Shown: positions 7,340 to 19,115, counted from the first letter of the stretch. The stretch: DNA of 64,000 nt from Alkalihalobacillus deserti (GCF_020734105.1 NZ_JAJAFR010000004.1:124001-188000); one strand, 5' to 3'. Numbers and translations are program-made. Notes: generated from the sequence alone by a model not told the origin.

Positions 7340-10300
7340 ATGGAGATTGTCCTAAGTCATATTTATAGTGAATACAGTCTTCTATCTTCGACTAATCGTA
7401 TAAAACCCCTCGTTAAAAGAGCGAAAGAACTTGGTTATAAGGCACTGGCACTCTGTGACAGACATGTTATGTATGGAGCTGTTCCTTTCTATGAAGCCTG
7501 TTTAGACCATCATGTAAAACCAATTTTTGGTTTAGAACTGACAATAGAACAAGAAAGCAGTATTGATTCTAGTGAAATGGTATTGATTCGAGTGTATGCA
7601 AAAAATCAAAATGGCTATATAAACTTACTTAAACTCTCAACAATCATTGGACATAAACCAGAAAAGAAGTCTTACCTAGCAAGAGATGAGGTCATCCCAT
7701 ACTTGGATGACTTAATTGTTGTCATTCCATCTAGTGGTGGCCCCCTCTCATCATTTCTTATTCAGAATCGAATTGACCAAGCAAGCGGATGGATAAGAGA
7801 ATGGCTAGGAGCTAAAAATCAATTAGATTGCTTTTTAGAGTTACAAGCTGGTATGGAGCAGGACAAGGAAAAATACGAAAGCATAAAGGTGCTTTCTGAG
7901 GAGACAGGACTGAATTTGCTAGCTTCTCATCCTAGTTTTTATTTAGAGGAAAAAGATGCAAAGGCCTATCAAGTTATTCGGTCTATTAAAGAAAATGTTA
8001 AAATAGAAGATTATCGACTTGAGAGAAAAGAAACCTCTTACTACTTACATAGTCCTGAAGAAATAAAAGGACTTTTCAAAGGGGAGGAAAAGGCTCTGCA
8101 TGCAACTCAGCTGTTTGCTTCAAGATGTTCAGTTCAGCTTCAGTTAGATCAGCCAAAGCTCCCTAAGTATCCGAATGAAGAAAATCAGAGTTCGACTGAT
8201 TTCTTAAGAGCCTTATGCCTACAAGGTTGCTCTCTCCGCTATGAGATTGTATCAAACGAGGTAATGGAGCGACTTGAGAAAGAACTAGCCGTCATTGAAC
8301 AAATGGGATTTAGTGATTACTTTTTAATCGTTTGGGACTTTATGAAATATGCGAGAGAACAAGGCATTTTAACTGGGCCAGGAAGGGGATCTGCTGCTGG
8401 CTCTTTAGTAGCTTATGTGTTGCAAATTACCAATATTGACCCATTGCATTATGAGCTTTTATTTGAGCGTTTCTTGAATCATGAACGAATATCAATGCCA
8501 GACATTGATATTGATTTTCCAGATCACAGGCGTGATGAGATCATTGCCTACGTTCAAAATAAATACGGAAAAGCTCATGTAGCGCAGATTATTACGTTTG
8601 GAACTTTAGCGGCAAGAGCGGTTATTAGAGATGTTGGGAAAGTGCTAGGGGCAGATGGATTTGTGATTGAACAATTAATCAAACAAATTCCAGCTTCCTC
8701 CGGCATGACATTAGCAAAAGCATTTGCTGATAGTGAGCTACTGCAAAAAATGATTCATCAATCAGAGGATGTAAAGGAATTATGGGAGGTTGCACTGGAA
8801 CTAGAAGGTCTCCCCCGTCATGCATCTACTCATGCTGCAGGTGTGGTGATTAGCAGTGAACCGTTGACGAAAGTAATGGCATTACAAGCAGGACAGTCAA
8901 CGATTTCTTTGACACAAGCGACGATGGATATCGTTGAAAAGTTAGGTTTGCTTAAGTTTGATTTTCTTGGATTACGGAATTTAACTTTGCTTGAGAGTAT
9001 AACAAAATTAATCGAACAACAATCAGGTACTAAGGTTAATCTGTCCGACTTGCCACTTGATGATGAAAAGACCTTTACCTTGTTAGGAGAGGGAGAAACA
9101 ACTGGGGTGTTTCAGCTGGAATCAGCTGGAATGAGACAGGTTTTAAAGCAATTAAAACCATCAGAATTTGAAGATATTGTAGCGGTTAATGCATTATACC
9201 GTCCAGGACCGATGAAGTTTATTCCAACTTATGTAAAAGGGAAACATGGAAATGAGCCGATAACATTTGCTCATCGCGACTTAGCACCGATTTTAAAAAG
9301 AACGTATGGTGTCTTGATTTACCAAGAACAAATCATGGAAATCGCTTCAACTATGGCTGGTTTCTCACTTGCAGAAGCAGACATCCTTAGAAGGGCCATC
9401 AGCAAGAAGAAAAAATTAGAATTAGACGAGCTGCGCGATGCCTTTATAAAAGGAGCTAGCTCAAAAGGTTATTCAAAACAAGTCGCAGAAGAAGTTTATG
9501 AGCTAATTGAGAGATTTGCTGATTACGGCTTTAACCGAAGTCATGCCGTAGCCTACAGCATGATTAGTTATTATTTAGCGTATCTAAAAGTCAATTATCC
9601 GCTTGCTTTTTACACGGCTCTTTTATCTGGGGTCTGGAACCAACATGATAAATTGGCTCATCATATTCGTGAGTGTAAAGATGCAGGTTACGATGTTTTG
9701 CCTCCTTCTGTTTCAAAGAGTCATATTCTCTTTTCGATAGAAGGCCAAGGGATTCGCTATGGGCTACTGCCAATTGCTCATGTCGGATTACAAGCGGCAA
9801 GACTTATTGTCCAAGAAGGAAGAAAAGAAGCATTTTCTGATTTATTTAGCTTTGCTGTTCGAGTTGATCAGAAAGTTGTCAATAAAAAAGCACTAGAAAA
9901 TCTAATAAAAGCAGGAGCCATGGATGAGTTTAAAGAGGATCGTGCTACCTTGCTATACGCTATCGAAGAAGCGATTCGTTTCGCAAGCGAAGTGAACTCT
10001 TTTCAAAATGAGACAGAGGGGCTTTTTACTTTAGATTTGCAGCCACCCAATTACCGGAAAGTAGAGCCTTTCCTCATTCAAGAAAAATTAGATTATGAAA
10101 AAGAAGCATTAGGTTTTTATTTGTCAGGACATCCAATTGAAGTGTGGAATGAAAAACTACAAGCAGTAGGACGTGTCACTGTACATGAAGCGTTAACAAG
10201 AAAAGGAACAGTCAGGGTGGCAGGACTTGTCTCACAAGTTAAAAAAATTAAAACAAAAAAAGGGGAAGGCATGGCTTTCTCAGCGATTACAGATGAATCT

Positions 10301-10705
10301 GGACAATGTGAATTAATTATTTTTCCTCGGGCTTGGAAAAATCATGGACAAGTTTTTGACGAAGGAAAACTTGTTCTACTGGAGGGGCGCTTTGATCATA
10401 CAAAAGAGCGAATTCAACTAATTGTCGAGAAAGCTGCAGCAGTCCATTCTCTTGATATGAAGAAAGAAAGAGATGCTCTCTTTTTAAGGATTACAGCTGA
10501 ACAGGAGGAATCAAAGATATTAACAAAAGTGAAGAGCTTACTTCTTGATCATACGGGTAAGATACCTGTAATTTTGTATTACGAGCGCACCCAACAAACG
10601 ATTCATTTATCTCAAGATTATCATGTGAACTCAAGTAAAGACTTTTTATCTGGTATGAAAGTGCTGTTAGGTGATGAGAATGTAATATTAAAAGCTAGTG
10701 AATAA
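7340..10705 (+). CDS. dnaE: DNA polymerase III alpha subunit, DnaE type
   Basis: Replicative C-family polymerase that extends RNA primers before handing over to PolC in Firmicutes. At 1121 residues it is close to B. subtilis DnaE (1115). The N-terminal PHP domain (about 1-250) has a degraded metal site: the usual HxH is HIY. The palm has GPGRGSAAGSLVAY and the catalytic PDIDIDFPDHRRDE. The fingers region carries YGFNRSHAVAYS. A C-terminal OB fold (GTVRVAGLVSQVKKIKTKKG) is present. The chosen ATG has AGGTTGG upstream and matches family starts; the earlier ATG at 7295 overlaps promoter-like sequence. Confidence 0.95.
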   Translation: MEIVLSHIYSEYSLLSSTNRIKPLVKRAKELGYKALALCDRHVMYGAVPFYEACLDHHVKPIFGLELTIEQESSIDSSEMVLIRVYAKNQNGYINLLKLSTIIGHKPEKKSYLARDEVIPYLDDLIVVIPSSGGPLSSFLIQNRIDQASGWIREWLGAKNQLDCFLELQAGMEQDKEKYESIKVLSEETGLNLLASHPSFYLEEKDAKAYQVIRSIKENVKIEDYRLERKETSYYLHSPEEIKGLFKGEEKALHATQLFASRCSVQLQLDQPKLPKYPNEENQSSTDFLRALCLQGCSLRYEIVSNEVMERLEKELAVIEQMGFSDYFLIVWDFMKYAREQGILTGPGRGSAAGSLVAYVLQITNIDPLHYELLFERFLNHERISMPDIDIDFPDHRRDEIIAYVQNKYGKAHVAQIITFGTLAARAVIRDVGKVLGADGFVIEQLIKQIPASSGMTLAKAFADSELLQKMIHQSEDVKELWEVALELEGLPRHASTHAAGVVISSEPLTKVMALQAGQSTISLTQATMDIVEKLGLLKFDFLGLRNLTLLESITKLIEQQSGTKVNLSDLPLDDEKTFTLLGEGETTGVFQLESAGMRQVLKQLKPSEFEDIVAVNALYRPGPMKFIPTYVKGKHGNEPITFAHRDLAPILKRTYGVLIYQEQIMEIASTMAGFSLAEADILRRAISKKKKLELDELRDAFIKGASSKGYSKQVAEEVYELIERFADYGFNRSHAVAYSMISYYLAYLKVNYPLAFYTALLSGVWNQHDKLAHHIRECKDAGYDVLPPSVSKSHILFSIEGQGIRYGLLPIAHVGLQAARLIVQEGRKEAFSDLFSFAVRVDQKVVNKKALENLIKAGAMDEFKEDRATLLYAIEEAIRFASEVNSFQNETEGLFTLDLQPPNYRKVEPFLIQEKLDYEKEALGFYLSGHPIEVWNEKLQAVGRVTVHEALTRKGTVRVAGLVSQVKKIKTKKGEGMAFSAITDESGQCELIIFPRAWKNHGQVFDEGKLVLLEGRFDHTKERIQLIVEKAAAVHSLDMKKERDALFLRITAEQEESKILTKVKSLLLDHTGKIPVILYYERTQQTIHLSQDYHVNSSKDFLSGMKVLLGDENVILKASE

Positions 10706-10867
10706 GGTTAGAGAATTTTTTTTACAAAAATGTTTGGAAGTGTTTGGCTCTTTGTTACAGAAAAGTTCAAGCTATTTACCTCCTGTCTAGGGCTAGGTTC
10801 AAAAAGGAAAATTGTTATGTTTTGAATCTACATTTCACTACATGGTGGAACCAATTCATATTTAGTC

Positions 10868-10896
10868 TTGGCTAAACAAGGAATATTCTATATAAT
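10868..10896 (+). promoter_or_regulatory. SigA-type promoter for ytsJ
   Basis: TTGGCT (10868-10873), a 17-base spacer and TATAAT (10891-10896), 84 bases before the GTG start. Confidence 0.65.
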
Positions 10897-10980
10897 TAAG
10901 GATGTTTTAGTGGTCAGGCCAGTAAACTTATCTAAGTTAAATAGAGTAACTTTAAATTCATTTTGAAGGAGAGTGTCGTT

Positions 10981-12222
10981 GTGGCAACAACTAGAGAAGA
11001 AGCTTTGCATATGCATCGAATTAATCAGGGGAAACTTGAATCTAGAGCGAAGGTAGCTGTACGCAATGCGAAGGATTTAAGTTTAGCTTATTCTCCGGGT
11101 GTAGCAGAGCCTTGTAAGGAGATTTTTGAAGATGTTGAGAAGGTCTACGAATATACCATGAAAGGAAACATGGTTGCAGTTGTCAGCAATGGTACAGCTG
11201 TATTAGGGCTAGGCAATATCGGACCAGAAGCTTCTTTACCTGTTATGGAAGGAAAAGCAGTTCTTTTTAAATCTTTTGCTGGCGTCGATGCTTTTCCAAT
11301 TTGCTTACGTACAACAGATGTAGAAAAGATCATTGAGACAGTGAAATTACTTGAACCTACTTTTGGTGGTGTGAATTTAGAAGATATTGCAGCACCAGAT
11401 TGCTTTGAAATTGAAGAACGTTTGAAAAAAGAGACGAATATTCCGGTTTTTCATGATGATCAACACGGAACAGCTATCGTTACGTTAGCAGGTTTAATTA
11501 ATGCATTGAAAGTTACTGGGAAGAAATTGTCAGAGATTAAAGTAGTGGCAAATGGAGCTGGTTCAGCAGGGATTGCCATTATTAAACTCATGCAAAGAAT
11601 GGGTGTCAGGGACATCATTATGTGTGATTCAAAGGGTGCTATTTTTGAAGGGCGTACTTACGGTATGAACAGCATGAAAGCAGAGGTTGCTAAATTTACC
11701 AACCGCGACAATTTAGAAGGTAGTTTAGCTGATGTCATAAAAGGTACAGATGTATTTATCGGAGTATCGGTTGCCGGGGCTTTAACAAAAGAAATGATCG
11801 AGAGTATGAATCCAGATCCAACTATTTTCGCAATGGCTAATCCAACGCCAGAAATCATGCCAGAAGAAGCGAAGGCAGCAGGTGCAAAAGTGATTGGAAC
11901 AGGACGCTCAGATTTCCCTAATCAGGTAAACAATGTTCTTGCATTCCCAGGTATTTTCAGAGGAGCACTTGATGTAAGAGCGACTCATATTAATGAGGAA
12001 ATGAAAGTGGCTGCCGTTTATGCGATTGCCGACCTAGTTACAGAAGCCGAACTAACTCCTGACTATGTCATACCAGGCCCATTTGATCCAAGAGTTGCTC
12101 CAGCTGTAGCGGCTGCCGTAGCTAAAACAGCTATGGAAACAGGTGTAGCACGTATGAAAGTTGACCCAGAAGCTATTGCGGAGAAAACGCGCAGACTTGC
12201 CATTATTGGGGATGAAGTATAA
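10981..12222 (+). CDS. ytsJ: NADP-dependent malic enzyme, YtsJ type
   Basis: Oxidative decarboxylation of malate to pyruvate with NADPH formation, the main malic enzyme in B. subtilis. At 413 residues it is close to YtsJ (410). It shows SLAYSPGVAEPC near the N-terminus, the catalytic region VFHDDQHGTAIV (about 155-166) and a Rossmann loop NGAGSAGIAI. GTG 10981 follows GGAG; the upstream ATG at 10963 overlaps that ribosome site. It lacks the C-terminal phosphotransacetylase domain of larger enzymes. It has its own promoter downstream of dnaE. Confidence 0.93.
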   Translation: MATTREEALHMHRINQGKLESRAKVAVRNAKDLSLAYSPGVAEPCKEIFEDVEKVYEYTMKGNMVAVVSNGTAVLGLGNIGPEASLPVMEGKAVLFKSFAGVDAFPICLRTTDVEKIIETVKLLEPTFGGVNLEDIAAPDCFEIEERLKKETNIPVFHDDQHGTAIVTLAGLINALKVTGKKLSEIKVVANGAGSAGIAIIKLMQRMGVRDIIMCDSKGAIFEGRTYGMNSMKAEVAKFTNRDNLEGSLADVIKGTDVFIGVSVAGALTKEMIESMNPDPTIFAMANPTPEIMPEEAKAAGAKVIGTGRSDFPNQVNNVLAFPGIFRGALDVRATHINEEMKVAAVYAIADLVTEAELTPDYVIPGPFDPRVAPAVAAAVAKTAMETGVARMKVDPEAIAEKTRRLAIIGDEV

Positions 12223-12320
12223 GCTCTAAGCAATGGGCAGAGACGTAGTGTGCCAATCCAGTGCAAAGAGCAAAAAAGTGGGTTTTTTTGAATAACCTCG
12301 AACTTATAACTTAAGTGAGG

Positions 12321-12955
12321 ATGACAAATGTCCTAAAGAATAACCCAAAGTTTATATAGAAGTCATTAAACAAATTAACAACATTATTAATGAGGACTAG
12401 CTCGGAAGTGGCGATAAACTACCTTCAGAGAGAGAATTGAGCGACCGTCTTGATGTTGGTCGCTCTTCTGTCCGAGAAGCTTTACGTGCAATTAGAGTTA
12501 CTTGATTTAATCGAAACTCGTCGTGGAGAAGGTACGTATATGAAGCCTTTTGGTAGTTATCGACTAGTGGAAACTCTGTTATCATAACAAGACGAATAGT
12601 AGAGCTTGAAGCGTTAAAATTAGCCTGTGATCGAATCACGGATGAATCAATTGTTAAACTTGATCAACTTTTGATTCGTGCAAAAAAAAGAATGGTCACA
12701 TGGTGATTTGCCAGTTGAAGAGGGTTATTTAAATCATAGCACGATTGTAAAAGCTTGTGATATCCGATTGCTACTTAATTGGTGGTTTTCTCTTGTTGAA
12801 TATAATAAAGTAGCAATTGAACGTTCTCTTCGAAGGAAGGGGCGAATTTCAGCCACTTTAAAAGAACATGAAGAGATCTATCAAGCTCTAAAAAATCGCG
12901 ATCATAACCTAGCAACTGTAGCTATGAAACGGAATTTAGAAAATAGTCGCTTTTA
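12321..12955 (+). pseudogene. Degraded GntR/FadR-type transcriptional regulator
   Basis: Remains of a winged-helix regulator read across several frames. The DNA-binding part is clear: YIEVIKQINNIINED, an in-frame TAG (12398-12400), then GDKLPSERELSDRLDVGRSS and VREALRAI. Near 12491 an extra base shifts to ELLDLIETRRGEGTYMKPF. After an apparent deletion another frame gives RRIVELEALKLACDRI, and an eight-A run (12682-12689) shifts into the FCD-type C-terminus ending MKRNLENSRF. The start region is also out of frame. At least four lesions argue against function. It lies directly before accD. Confidence 0.85.
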
Positions 12956-13024
12956 GCTTGTACTATTCTAAAAACAATCGCCATAAGATGAATTATTGAA
13001 GCTTAAGCGAATGAGGTGGGAAAA

Positions 13025-13870
13025 ATGCTTAAGGATTTTTTAAAGAAGAAAAAAAGATATGCAACCATTCCTTCAGAACGGGCAAAGCAAGAGGTCCCAG
13101 CAGGTTTGATGACGAAATGTCCATCATGTCGGACGATTATGTACACGAAAGAGCTTCAAAAGAATTTAAATGTTTGTGATTCATGTGGACACCATTTTCG
13201 AATGACAGCACCAGAAAGAATGGATAGTTTGCTTGATGTGGGTTCATTTATTGAATTTGATAGAGATATGATTAGCCAAAATCCGCTTAACTTTCCAACA
13301 TATGAAGAAAAATTAGAGGCAGATCGTAAAAAGACGAATTTAAACGAAGCAATTGTAACGGGAAAAGGGACGATCAATGGATTTGGAGTTGTTATGGCTG
13401 TCATGGATTCTCGTTTCCGTATGGGGAGTATGGGATCGGTTGTTGGTGAAAAAATTACAAGAGCAGTGGAACATGCGATTGAAATGAATGTACCATTTAT
13501 CCTATTCTCAGCATCTGGTGGAGCCAGAATGCAAGAAGGTGTCTTAAGTTTAATGCAGATGGCTAAAACGAGTGCAGCCTTGCAAAAATTAAATCGCCAA
13601 GGTGGCTTGTTCATTTCGATTATGACGCATCCAACCACTGGCGGGGTATCGGCTAGTTTTGCATCTTTGGGAGATTATAATTTTGCTGAGCCGAAAGCAT
13701 TAATTGGTTTTGCTGGACGACGAATTATTGAACAAACCATCCGCCAAGATTTACCTGAGGATTTTCAAACGGCTGAATTCCTTTTAAAACATGGACAGCT
13801 TGACCGGGTTCTTCCACGCTTAGAGATGAAGGAAACATTGACAAAAATTTTAGACATTCATGCTTCATAA
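13025..13870 (+). CDS. accD: Acetyl-CoA carboxylase carboxyltransferase subunit beta
   Basis: Beta subunit of the carboxyltransferase that makes malonyl-CoA from acetyl-CoA and carboxybiotin, in the cytosol with AccA. An N-terminal zinc ribbon is visible (CPSC and CDSC pairs, about residues 33-55). The crotonase-like domain shows [11 protein letters not shown] and [12 protein letters not shown]. It is 281 residues long. The ATG follows GAGGTGG at five bases; the in-frame GTG at 13016 lies inside that site. accA starts 15 bases after the stop, so they form an operon. Confidence 0.95.
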   Translation: MLKDFLKKKKRYATIPSERAKQEVPAGLMTKCPSCRTIMYTKELQKNLNVCDSCGHHFRMTAPERMDSLLDVGSFIEFDRDMISQNPLNFPTYEEKLEADRKKTNLNEAIVTGKGTINGFGVVMAVMDSRFRMGSMGSVVGEKITRAVEHAIEMNVPFILFSASGGARMQEGVLSLMQMAKTSAALQKLNRQGGLFISIMTHPTTGGVSASFASLGDYNFAEPKALIGFAGRRIIEQTIRQDLPEDFQTAEFLLKHGQLDRVLPRLEMKETLTKILDIHAS

Positions 13871-13885
13871 AGGAGGTGTAGAGAA

Positions 13886-14869
13886 ATGGCAAGTGAATTA
13901 GGATTTGAAAAACCGATTCTAGAACTTAAAAATAAAATTTCTGAACTTCGCACGTTTACGGAAGAAAAAGAGATTGATTTAACAGATGAAATAAAGAAAC
14001 TTGAGAATCGCTTACAGCAACTAGAGAAAGATATATATGGAAATCTTCAACCATGGGAACGTGTTCAAATAGCAAGACATAATGAACGCCCTACAACCCT
14101 TGATTATATTGAACACTTATTTACTGATTTTTTAGAAATGCACGGGGATCGATTTTATGGAGATGACGAAGCTATTGTTGGTGGGATTGCCAAGTATAAA
14201 GGTAGATCAGTAACGGTTATTGGTCATCAACGTGGAAAAGATACAAAGGAAAATATCCGGAGGAACTTCGGGATGCCACATCCTGAAGGGTACCGAAAGG
14301 CTCTTCGATTAATGAAACAAGCAGAGAAATTTGATCGTCCGATTATATGTTTCATTGACACAAAAGGGGCTTATCCTGGAAAAGCGGCAGAAGAACGTGG
14401 TCAAAGTGAAGCGATTGCGAAGAATTTGCTTGAAATGGCTGGTCTTTCCGTCCCAGTCATCTGTATCGTTATTGGAGAAGGGGGAAGTGGAGGAGCGCTA
14501 GCATTAGGGGTTGGGAATCATATTCATATGTTAGAGAACTCAACGTACTCTGTTATTTCCCCTGAGGGTGCAGCTGCCCTGCTTTGGAAAGATGCATCAC
14601 TTGCTCAAAAAGCGGCAGAATCGATGAAAATTACAGCTCCAGATTTGAAAGAATTAGGTATTATTGATGAAATCATCCACGAGGTAAAGGGTGGAGCACA
14701 TCGCGATGTGATTCAACAATCTCAATCAATCGATCTAGTGCTTCAGCAATCGATTGTTTCTCTTTCTGAATTAACGGAGGATGAATTAATCGAACAACGC
14801 TACCAAAAATACAAAAATATTGGACAATTTACGTATGTAAACGATGTCATGCCTGCTAATAAAGGCTAA
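13886..14869 (+). CDS. accA: Acetyl-CoA carboxylase carboxyltransferase subunit alpha
   Basis: Alpha partner of AccD in malonyl-CoA synthesis, 327 residues (B. subtilis 325). A helical N-terminal part carries a coiled segment rich in Glu, Lys and Leu; the crotonase core shows [30 protein letters not shown] and [16 protein letters not shown] strong AAAGGAGGTG ribosome site lies just before the ATG. A terminator follows immediately, closing the accDA unit. Confidence 0.95.
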   Translation: MASELGFEKPILELKNKISELRTFTEEKEIDLTDEIKKLENRLQQLEKDIYGNLQPWERVQIARHNERPTTLDYIEHLFTDFLEMHGDRFYGDDEAIVGGIAKYKGRSVTVIGHQRGKDTKENIRRNFGMPHPEGYRKALRLMKQAEKFDRPIICFIDTKGAYPGKAAEERGQSEAIAKNLLEMAGLSVPVICIVIGEGGSGGALALGVGNHIHMLENSTYSVISPEGAAALLWKDASLAQKAAESMKITAPDLKELGIIDEIIHEVKGGAHRDVIQQSQSIDLVLQQSIVSLSELTEDELIEQRYQKYKNIGQFTYVNDVMPANKG

Positions 14870-14900
14870 ATGCTTCCAGATTTCTTGGGAGCATTTTTTA
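14869..14900 (+). terminator. Terminator after accDA
   Basis: AATGCTTCC (14869-14877) pairs with GGGAGCATT (14887-14895, one G-U pair), followed by T residues. It begins at the accA stop codon. Confidence 0.8.
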
Positions 14901-15110
14901 CATTGGTATTTACTGGATTGTATTCATCTCAGTAAAGTGGTATTTTTAAAAATGGATAGGAAAGTCTGTTAAAGATCATCATGAATAATTGGGAAATACA
15001 CATGCTATAAAAACGAGGCTTTTAAAATACAAAAACTGACCTCTATCAGAGCCAATAACAACTGATTGCTATTTATTTACAATATATATAAAGTTTGAGG
15101 AGGAATTTAA

Positions 15111-16070
<960 letters not shown>

Positions 16071-16114
16071 GAGATTTTACTAAAAGTTCGAACTTTACCT
16101 TTTAGTAAAATCTC
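16071..16114. terminator. Hairpin between pfkA and pyk
   Basis: A perfect 16-bp inverted repeat (16071-16086 and 16099-16114) starting directly after the pfkA stop. The inner part AAAAG-TTCGAACTTTAC-CTTTT belongs to the hairpin family also seen at 4307, 21759, 21834, 32549 and 43069. Confidence 0.6.
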
Positions 16115-16157
16115 GAAGCCATTATCCTTTCTATTAAATATATCAGGAGGTAAATAT

Positions 16158-17912
16158 ATGCGTAAAACGAAAATAGTATGTACGATTGGTCCAGCAAGTG
16201 AATCAGTGGAAAAGTTAGAGGCGTTATTAGAAGCTGGAATGAATGTAGCAAGATTAAATTTTTCTCACGGCGATTTTGAGGAACATGGGGCTCGAATAAA
16301 AAACATTCGTGAAGCAGCGGAAAAAACTGGAAAAATAGTTGCAATTCTTCTCGATACGAAAGGACCAGAAATTCGCACACAAACGTTAGAAGGCGGAGTT
16401 GCTGAATTAAAAGCTGGGGATGAACTTATTATCTCAATGACGGAAGTGGTAGGAAACAATAAGAAAATCTCAGTTAGCTATCCTGGTCTTATTGATGATG
16501 TATCAGCAGGTTCAAGCATACTTCTTGATGATGGGCTAATTGGCCTTGAAGTAACGGAGGTCCTTGAAGGAGAATTAGTAACCAAAGTTTTAAACAGTGG
16601 TACATTGAAGAATAAAAAAGGGGTAAATGTACCAAATGTTAGTGTGAACTTACCTGCACTAACGGATAAGGATGTTGCAGATATTAAATTTGGTATCGAG
16701 CAAGGTGTCGACTTCATTGCGGCGTCATTCGTAAGAAGAGCGACAGATGTCCTTGAAATTCGTGAACTTCTTGATAATAATAACGGTAGTGAGATTCATA
16801 TCATTCCTAAGATTGAGAATCAAGAAGGTGTTGATAACATCGATGAAATCTTAGACGTCTCAGATGGTTTAATGGTTGCACGTGGGGATTTAGGTGTTGA
16901 AATTCCAGCTGAGGAAGTACCTCTAGTGCAAAAGCAGCTTATTAAAAAATGTAACTTTGCTGCTAAACCAGTTATTACAGCAACGCAGATGCTTGATTCG
17001 ATGCAACGTAATCCTAGACCAACGAGAGCGGAAGCAAGTGATGTAGCCAATGCTATTTTTGATGGAACAGATGCGATCATGCTTTCAGGTGAAACAGCGG
17101 CAGGGGACTATCCGATTGAATCTGTTCAAACGATGCATAATATTGCTACTCGTACAGAACAAGCCCTTAATTATAGTGCAATGCTTCGTAAGAAAACGAA
17201 AGAAGAAACAAGTACCATTACAAGCGCAATTGGACAATCGGTTGCTCATACTGCCTCTAACTTAAATGCAGCAGTTATTTTATCAGCAACGGAGAGTGGT
17301 CATACGGCGCGAGTTGTTTCTAAATATCGTCCTAAATCACCAATAATTGCAGTGACAAGTAATGAAAAGGTGATCAGGAAATTGAATCTTGTTTGGGGAG
17401 TAACTCCTATACAGGGAAGAGAAGCTACTTCTACAGATGAAATGTTTGAATCAACTATTAATACAGCTTTAGAATCGAACTCAATTAAGCAAGGCGATTT
17501 AGTTGTTATTACCGCTGGAGTTCCAGTAGGAGAACCAGGGACAACCAATATTATGAAGGTACATGTGATTGGTGAAGTTGTCGCGAAAGGACAAGGAATT
17601 GGTCGACGTTCTGCAGCAGGGCGAGTGGTTGTGGCTAGAGATGCAGCTGAAGCTCTTGAAAAGACTACGGTGGGCTCTATTCTTGTAACGTATAGCACAG
17701 ATAAAGATATGATACCCGCTTTTGAAAAAGCAGCAGCTGTCATCACTGAAGAAGGTGGTTTAACTTCTCATGCAGCAGTTGTCGGTATTAACTTAAGTAC
17801 ACCTGTTATCGTTGGGGTCCGAGGAGCGCTTGACTTGTTTAAAGATGGAGAAGAGATTACAGTTGATAGTGCACGAGGGGATATTTACAGAGGCCACGCC
17901 AGTGTACTATAA
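16158..17912 (+). CDS. pyk: Pyruvate kinase with C-terminal PEP-utiliser-like domain
   Basis: Transfers phosphate from phosphoenolpyruvate to ADP. Its 584 residues include the extra C-terminal domain found in Bacillus and Geobacillus enzymes. The N-terminus shows [11 protein letters not shown]; the barrel has [32 protein letters not shown] and the signature near [10 protein letters not shown]. The tail contains [11 protein letters not shown], resembling the phosphohistidine domain of PEP-utilising enzymes, where the equivalent histidine is present. AGGAGG precedes the ATG. A terminator follows. Confidence 0.96.
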   Translation: MRKTKIVCTIGPASESVEKLEALLEAGMNVARLNFSHGDFEEHGARIKNIREAAEKTGKIVAILLDTKGPEIRTQTLEGGVAELKAGDELIISMTEVVGNNKKISVSYPGLIDDVSAGSSILLDDGLIGLEVTEVLEGELVTKVLNSGTLKNKKGVNVPNVSVNLPALTDKDVADIKFGIEQGVDFIAASFVRRATDVLEIRELLDNNNGSEIHIIPKIENQEGVDNIDEILDVSDGLMVARGDLGVEIPAEEVPLVQKQLIKKCNFAAKPVITATQMLDSMQRNPRPTRAEASDVANAIFDGTDAIMLSGETAAGDYPIESVQTMHNIATRTEQALNYSAMLRKKTKEETSTITSAIGQSVAHTASNLNAAVILSATESGHTARVVSKYRPKSPIIAVTSNEKVIRKLNLVWGVTPIQGREATSTDEMFESTINTALESNSIKQGDLVVITAGVPVGEPGTTNIMKVHVIGEVVAKGQGIGRRSAAGRVVVARDAAEALEKTTVGSILVTYSTDKDMIPAFEKAAAVITEEGGLTSHAAVVGINLSTPVIVGVRGALDLFKDGEEITVDSARGDIYRGHASVL

Positions 17913-17925
17913 TAAATAATATTAT

Positions 17926-17955
17926 GGAGAAGGGAATCCCTTCTCCTATTTTTAT
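17926..17955 (+). terminator. Terminator after pyk
   Basis: GGAGAAGGGA pairs with TCCCTTCTCC with almost no loop, followed by TATTTTTAT. Confidence 0.75.
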
Positions 17956-18096
17956 ACAAAAGATGGTTCGAGTTTCTTGGGTCAGAGCATGAATGAAGTA
18001 AATCCTGCCCAAGTAAGTTTATAAACAAGTCCTTTATTGCTTTTTTGCCTCATACTAATATATGTTATTATGATCACTTTAAAAAAGGAGCATGTG

Positions 18097-18492
18097 ATGT
18101 TTCGATTACTATTATTGCTTATTATTGTTGTACCTGCATTAGAAATTGCCGTTCTTATATTAGCAGGAAATCTAATCGGGGTTTGGCAGACCATTTTTAT
18201 TATTATTGCTACTGGAGTATTAGGGGCATGGCTTGCAAAAAAAGAAGGATTACAAACGTTACGGTTAGCTCAGCTTCAAACACAACAAGGTCAGTTACCT
18301 AGTGGAGTTCTTCTTGATGGTATCTGTATACTCGTTGGTGGGGTGGTTTTGTTAACCCCGGGTTTTATCACCGACACGATTGGCTTTTTTTTGTTAATCC
18401 CCAAAACACGGACAATTGCTAAAGCGTTACTTTTAAAAATTTTTAACAACATGATAAAAAATGGGAATTTCATCATTATGAATAGAAGATAA
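18097..18492 (+). CDS. fxsA: FxsA family membrane protein
   Basis: A 131-residue cytoplasmic membrane protein. It has hydrophobic segments at about residues 3-22, 26-46 and 70-95, and the family motifs LIGVWQTIFIIIATGVLGAW and LLTPGFITDTIGFFLLIP. E. coli FxsA overexpression relieves F exclusion of phage T7; the role in Bacillus (YtzA) is unknown. The ATG follows AAAAGGAG; a longer in-frame start at 18037 adds promoter-region sequence and is rejected. The position after pyk is conserved in Bacillus. Confidence 0.9.
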   Translation: MFRLLLLLIIVVPALEIAVLILAGNLIGVWQTIFIIIATGVLGAWLAKKEGLQTLRLAQLQTQQGQLPSGVLLDGICILVGGVVLLTPGFITDTIGFFLLIPKTRTIAKALLLKIFNNMIKNGNFIIMNRR

Positions 18493-18573
18493 AGAATGAT
18501 GTATATTATAGATGGTGCGGTTAACTCCATTACTTCTTTTCGTTACACATTCTTGATGGAAGGAGGGGGAACT

Positions 18574-19044
18574 GTGTCACAAGCGTCCATTTTTATGCTG
18601 ATTTTATTAGGTATCGCTATTTTAGCAAAAAATCAATCTTTAATTGTAGCGGTTGCCTTTTTACTTGTTGTTAGATGGGTTGGGCTTGGTGATAAATTGT
18701 TTCCGCTTTTTCAACACAAAGGAATTAATATTGGTGTAACGGTTATTACTATTGCGGTTTTAACTCCAATCGTAACAGGAGAGATCGGCTTTAAACAGTT
18801 AGGTGAAGCAGTTAGGTCATCATATGCATGGGTTGCACTTGGAGCAGGGGTTTTAGTGGCATTAATTGCTGCAAGTGGAATTGATTTATTGAAAAATGAT
18901 CCACATATTACAACAGCTTTAGTCTTTGGTACGATCTTATCTGTCGCTGTTTTTAAAGGTGTGGCAGTGGGTCCGCTAATAGGAGCAGGAATTGCTTATT
19001 TCGCCATGAAAATAGTAACTTTTTTTTCGGATTTAGGTAGTTGA
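18574..19044 (+). CDS. ytwI: UPF0756 (DUF441) membrane protein
   Basis: A 156-residue integral membrane protein (B. subtilis YtwI 154) with about five hydrophobic segments and GIDLLKNDPHITTALVFGTI, typical of the family. GTG 18574 follows a strong AAGGAGGGGG site. The longer start at 18496 is rejected because it lacks a ribosome site. In B. subtilis ytvI lies between fxsA and ytwI; here it is absent. Function unknown. Confidence 0.88.
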   Translation: MSQASIFMLILLGIAILAKNQSLIVAVAFLLVVRWVGLGDKLFPLFQHKGINIGVTVITIAVLTPIVTGEIGFKQLGEAVRSSYAWVALGAGVLVALIAASGIDLLKNDPHITTALVFGTILSVAVFKGVAVGPLIGAGIAYFAMKIVTFFSDLGS

Positions 19045-19115
19045 AATCATTGTTGAGAATGGGTTTGTTAGCAATAGGGAAAATAAAAAGGGTAAAATTT
19101 AGAAACAACTTTTAG

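Noticed and set aside
17300-17746. 148-codon reverse-strand frame inside pyk
   Set aside because: Complement of a strongly conserved enzyme gene with no ribosome site or family-like sequence. The same applies to reverse frames inside accD, thrS, polX and others.
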